This document shows positions 61,964 through 64,000 of a stretch of DNA of 64,000 nt, piece after piece. Under the pieces are notes generated by a model, which made no database searches, had not been told where the DNA came from, and saw only the letters and a program-made list of their open reading frames with translations. The translations under genes and the position numbers were made by a program. The DNA comes from CBDCMJ01 sp965218875 (GTDB taxonomy: Bacteria; Chloroflexota; Dehalococcoidia; Lucifugimonadales; UBA3495): assembly GCA_965218875.1 (NCBI GenBank), contig OZ244707.1, positions 1 to 64,000 of the forward strand, in the 5' to 3' direction. Every line of letters starts with the position of its first letter. The stretch's first letter is position 1.

Positions 61964-63091
61964 TTAGCGCCGCCCTGCGCGCTGCGCCCGCTGAATCTCC
62001 CTCCGTTTCCGAGCATACGGGTGTTGCCCCGTCGCTCGGACCTTGGGCTTGGCGGCTTTCCCTTTCGACGGTTGGGCCTTCGGCAGGCGAAGGGTGAGCG
62101 GCGGCGCTGACCTGCTGCTAGATGCCCGCGAAGACTTCGGCGGCTTGCTCGGCTTGGGTGTTCCGGTCACCTCTACCTTGGGCACGTCGCGCTTTTCGGG
62201 AAGCCGTGGAGTCGGGAGTGTCACTTCGACCGGCTCCACGGCGTCCGCTTTTACCACGTCGGCCCATTCCTTGAAGGGGGGGTCTACCTTCGCCTTCGAT
62301 GCGGGTGTCTTGTTGCGGAGACCGTGGTGTTTCTTGAACAGGTTGTAATGGAGGACCCACCCGTCAAGGAACCGCTGCCCGCTCTTGATTCTGTCCAGCC
62401 CCCGCATGACTTTGAGCCGGTCGCGGATCGTGCCCTGCAGCCGCTCCGAGAGGTTGTTATTGACGTCCGCCCGTATCCCTTCCGACTGGATATGCCTGGC
62501 CTCGGGGAAGATGTCCTTGATGGGTTTGATGTAGGGCCGCCACTTGTCGGTGGTGATGGTATTGGGCGGCTTATCGGCGGACTTCATGGCCTTGCGCAAG
62601 ACGGCGCGGGCGGCGGTGGAGTCCCGGCGGGCCGACAGGTGGGCGGCTAGGATGTACCGTGTCTCGGAGTCCATGACGTTCCACAGGTACGCCTTCTGGC
62701 CGCCCACGTCCGCCACCAGCTCGTCAGCTACCCAATGACCGCCCGTCTTGGGCTTGCGGTCCTTCATGTCGTCCAGGGCTTCGGCGGTATAGTCCGTCAC
62801 CCAAAGGTACACCGTCTGCTTGCTGGGCTCGTTGTCCAGGTCGTATTCCTTCTCCAGCGCCTCGGCTATCTTCTTGTAGCTCTTGCCGTCGTAATAGTCC
62901 TGGATCGCGCCGCCCATAAGCTCGGCACTCATCTGGCGGCCCTTAGCCTTACCGTTGGCGCGAAACTTCTTCTGGCACGCCTTACAGCGGTATCGCTGCT
63001 GGCCGTTTTGCGTCCCGTCCTTCACCACACGGTCGCCGTCGCAGTAGGGGCACTGGATTTGGTAGGTCGTGGTCTTCATGAATGTCGTCAT
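61964..63091 (-). CDS. IS6/IS1-like DDE transposase with zinc ribbon and long basic tail
   Basis: A 375-residue transposase. The N-terminal zinc ribbon has CPYC (14-17) and CKAC (36-39). A helix-turn-helix follows (GKSYKKIAEALEKEYD), then the DDE core: HWVADELVADVGG (Asp), TITTDKWRPYIKPI (Asp) and NNNLSERLQGTIRDR (Glu). The last 90 residues are Lys/Pro/Arg/Ser rich and unusual for the family. The frame is intact, with GAGGAA before the ATG. Ends of the element could not be fixed apart from the palindrome at 61920. Confidence 0.85.
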   Translation of the reverse strand: MTTFMKTTTYQIQCPYCDGDRVVKDGTQNGQQRYRCKACQKKFRANGKAKGRQMSAELMGGAIQDYYDGKSYKKIAEALEKEYDLDNEPSKQTVYLWVTDYTAEALDDMKDRKPKTGGHWVADELVADVGGQKAYLWNVMDSETRYILAAHLSARRDSTAARAVLRKAMKSADKPPNTITTDKWRPYIKPIKDIFPEARHIQSEGIRADVNNNLSERLQGTIRDRLKVMRGLDRIKSGQRFLDGWVLHYNLFKKHHGLRNKTPASKAKVDPPFKEWADVVKADAVEPVEVTLPTPRLPEKRDVPKVEVTGTPKPSKPPKSSRASSSRSAPPLTLRLPKAQPSKGKAAKPKVRATGQHPYARKRREIQRAQRAGRR

Positions 63092-63182
63092 GGGCTATTC
63101 CTCGACGGCTGGGCTCAACGGTCGCTGGGCGCCGTGGATGGCCACATGCCAAGCGATTTGCTCCGTGGCGTACTGCATAGCC

Positions 63183-63485
63183 TCAAACGCAACCCCCCTG
63201 AGGACTGAACCGGCCAAAACGGGGGCCTCGGTTCGGGGCTTCCGGATGTATGGTGACCCTCAGGGCCGGCGTATGCCTTCTCCCCTCTGAGGGATTGAAT
63301 GTACCCTCCAGCCAATCCACGAAACATTGCGCGCATGGTCGGTCGTAGTTGTCCCATGTGGACCGTTTGTATACGCCGTTCTCAACCGCTTGCTCAAACG
63401 CTTCCTCATACCGTCCTAGTGCAGCTTTGACTTCGGCAAGGGCTTTGGGACTGAGTTCCGGGGTTTCGTTTGCTTGCGAGGCCAC
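63183..63485 (-). CDS. Hypothetical protein upstream of the transposase
   Basis: A 100-residue ORF with a GTG start. The first 70 residues look protein-like (ALAEVKAALGRYEEAFEQAV, then STWDNYDRPCAQCFVDWLEG with CxxC). The end is Pro/Arg rich and may be beyond the true coding part. No family recognised. Confidence 0.4.
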   Translation of the reverse strand: MASQANETPELSPKALAEVKAALGRYEEAFEQAVENGVYKRSTWDNYDRPCAQCFVDWLEGTFNPSEGRRHTPALRVTIHPEAPNRGPRFGRFSPQGGCV

Positions 63486-63609
63486 GGGGGAGCCATACTC
63501 CGACAGCCGTGGTACACCCGACAGCGGCTGCTGCCATTAATTTAGGAGCTGAACTCTCATTTGGCCACTCTTCAACCTTTCCGGGCCCACCTCAAGCGAC
63601 TGAAACCTG

Positions 63610-63990
63610 TTAAAGCAATCGGAAGTTCTTGATAGCCTCGGCTCCACCAAGCTTTTGCCATCGCTGATCCCATTCTGCATCAGGGAGAGTTAACATGTTG
63701 TAAAAGTGCTCGTGCCTTATCCTGCGTTCTCTGAGATGGCTGGTGGCGCGGGAAAGGGTTGCATGCAAATCGGACAGCCCTTCAGGTGGTTCGGGTGTCT
63801 TCAGCACATCATGAAGATCCTGCATCCTAGAGCATATTGACTCTCCAGGCTGTAGAATGCCTGGGCCCATCCCCGTGGGGATGCCTTCAAGAACGTCACA
63901 TGCCGATACCATCAAGCTGTAAAACCATGCCCTTCGCCGAAACCTTGTCAAGTGTACAATCGGGCCCAACTTTTTCTGAATGGATTGCAA
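63610..63990 (-). CDS. Hypothetical protein, possibly continuing beyond the window
   Basis: A 126-residue ORF with TTG start at 63990 and GGGAGG just upstream. The frame remains open to the window edge, so a longer N-terminus cannot be excluded. Helical, with RRRAWFYSLMVSACDVLEG and SHLRERRIRHEHFYNML. Codon use is less GC-biased than most neighbours. No family recognised; it may belong to an accessory region with the transposase. Confidence 0.45.
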   Translation of the reverse strand: MQSIQKKLGPIVHLTRFRRRAWFYSLMVSACDVLEGIPTGMGPGILQPGESICSRMQDLHDVLKTPEPPEGLSDLHATLSRATSHLRERRIRHEHFYNMLTLPDAEWDQRWQKLGGAEAIKNFRLL

Positions 63991-64000
63991 GGCCTCCCGG

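Overview
The window is high-GC bacterial DNA (roughly two thirds G+C by eye) with tightly packed genes, many GTG and TTG starts, and an unusual mix: a nearly complete coenzyme F420 pathway, several luciferase-like (LLM) flavin/F420 oxidoreductases, thiolase plus DUF35 pairs, an archaeal-type fructose bisphosphate aldolase/phosphatase, and nickel-pincer cofactor genes. That mix suggests a Chloroflexota member, perhaps Dehalococcoidia or the SAR202 group. This is an inference from gene content; there is no rRNA in the window to test it.

Layout. 1-5281: DNA maintenance genes (dnaX 3' end, ybaB, recR, recO), a biotin carboxylase with its biotin carrier, and a small anchored protein. 5282-12150: a nitrogen-assimilation locus in decay. 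An OmpR-type regulator and a P-II protein look intact, but narK is a fragment between two broken IS5-family elements, nirA is frameshifted and lacks a cluster ligand, and a second P-II gene carries an amber codon. A tRNA-Asp and an IS end fragment follow. 12403-18151: a dienelactone hydrolase, a DUF5679 mini-protein, and cobalamin genes (phosphatase, cobQ, cobU, and a doubly frameshifted pduX-like kinase). 18247-26908: a decarboxylating dehydrogenase, an orphan CoA-transferase subunit, an alcohol dehydrogenase, an LLM oxidoreductase, an acyl-CoA-dehydrogenase-like flavoprotein, two desulforedoxin-like mini-proteins and a thioredoxin-fold protein. 27050-31155: an F420:NADP oxidoreductase, then a lower-GC two-gene island (DUF262 plus a HEPN-like protein), then a thiolase/DUF35 pair. 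31314-37782: an SDR, a secreted metallopeptidase and a peptide-type ABC transporter (binding protein and two permeases, no ATPases). 38156-42881: tRNA-His and tRNA-Arg, larE, larB, a Nudix hydrolase, and several dispersed structured repeats. 42882-54138: lhr helicase, a tandem-repeat tract, a DUF255 protein, aspS, an alpha/beta hydrolase and the FBP aldolase/phosphatase. 54601-61725: a zinc-ribbon/TPR membrane protein, fabI, another LLM protein, and cofC, cofD, cofH, cofG. 61920-64000: a transposase and two unknown genes.

How the genes fit together. CofG and CofH make the deazaflavin FO, and CofC and CofD attach the phospho-acid side chain. The NpdG-like enzyme can exchange hydride between F420 and NADP, and the two LLM proteins are possible consumers. 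CofE, which adds the glutamate tail, is not here. The nitrate locus tells a different story: its effectors are broken by point lesions and IS insertions, while its regulator and one sensor remain with a shared upstream sequence motif. No CRISPR array or rRNA was seen. The best candidate for an under-described system is the DUF262/HEPN pair at 27862-29529. The most interesting non-coding signals are the structured repeats at 38511/42314 and the 224-bp repeats at 20838/42435.
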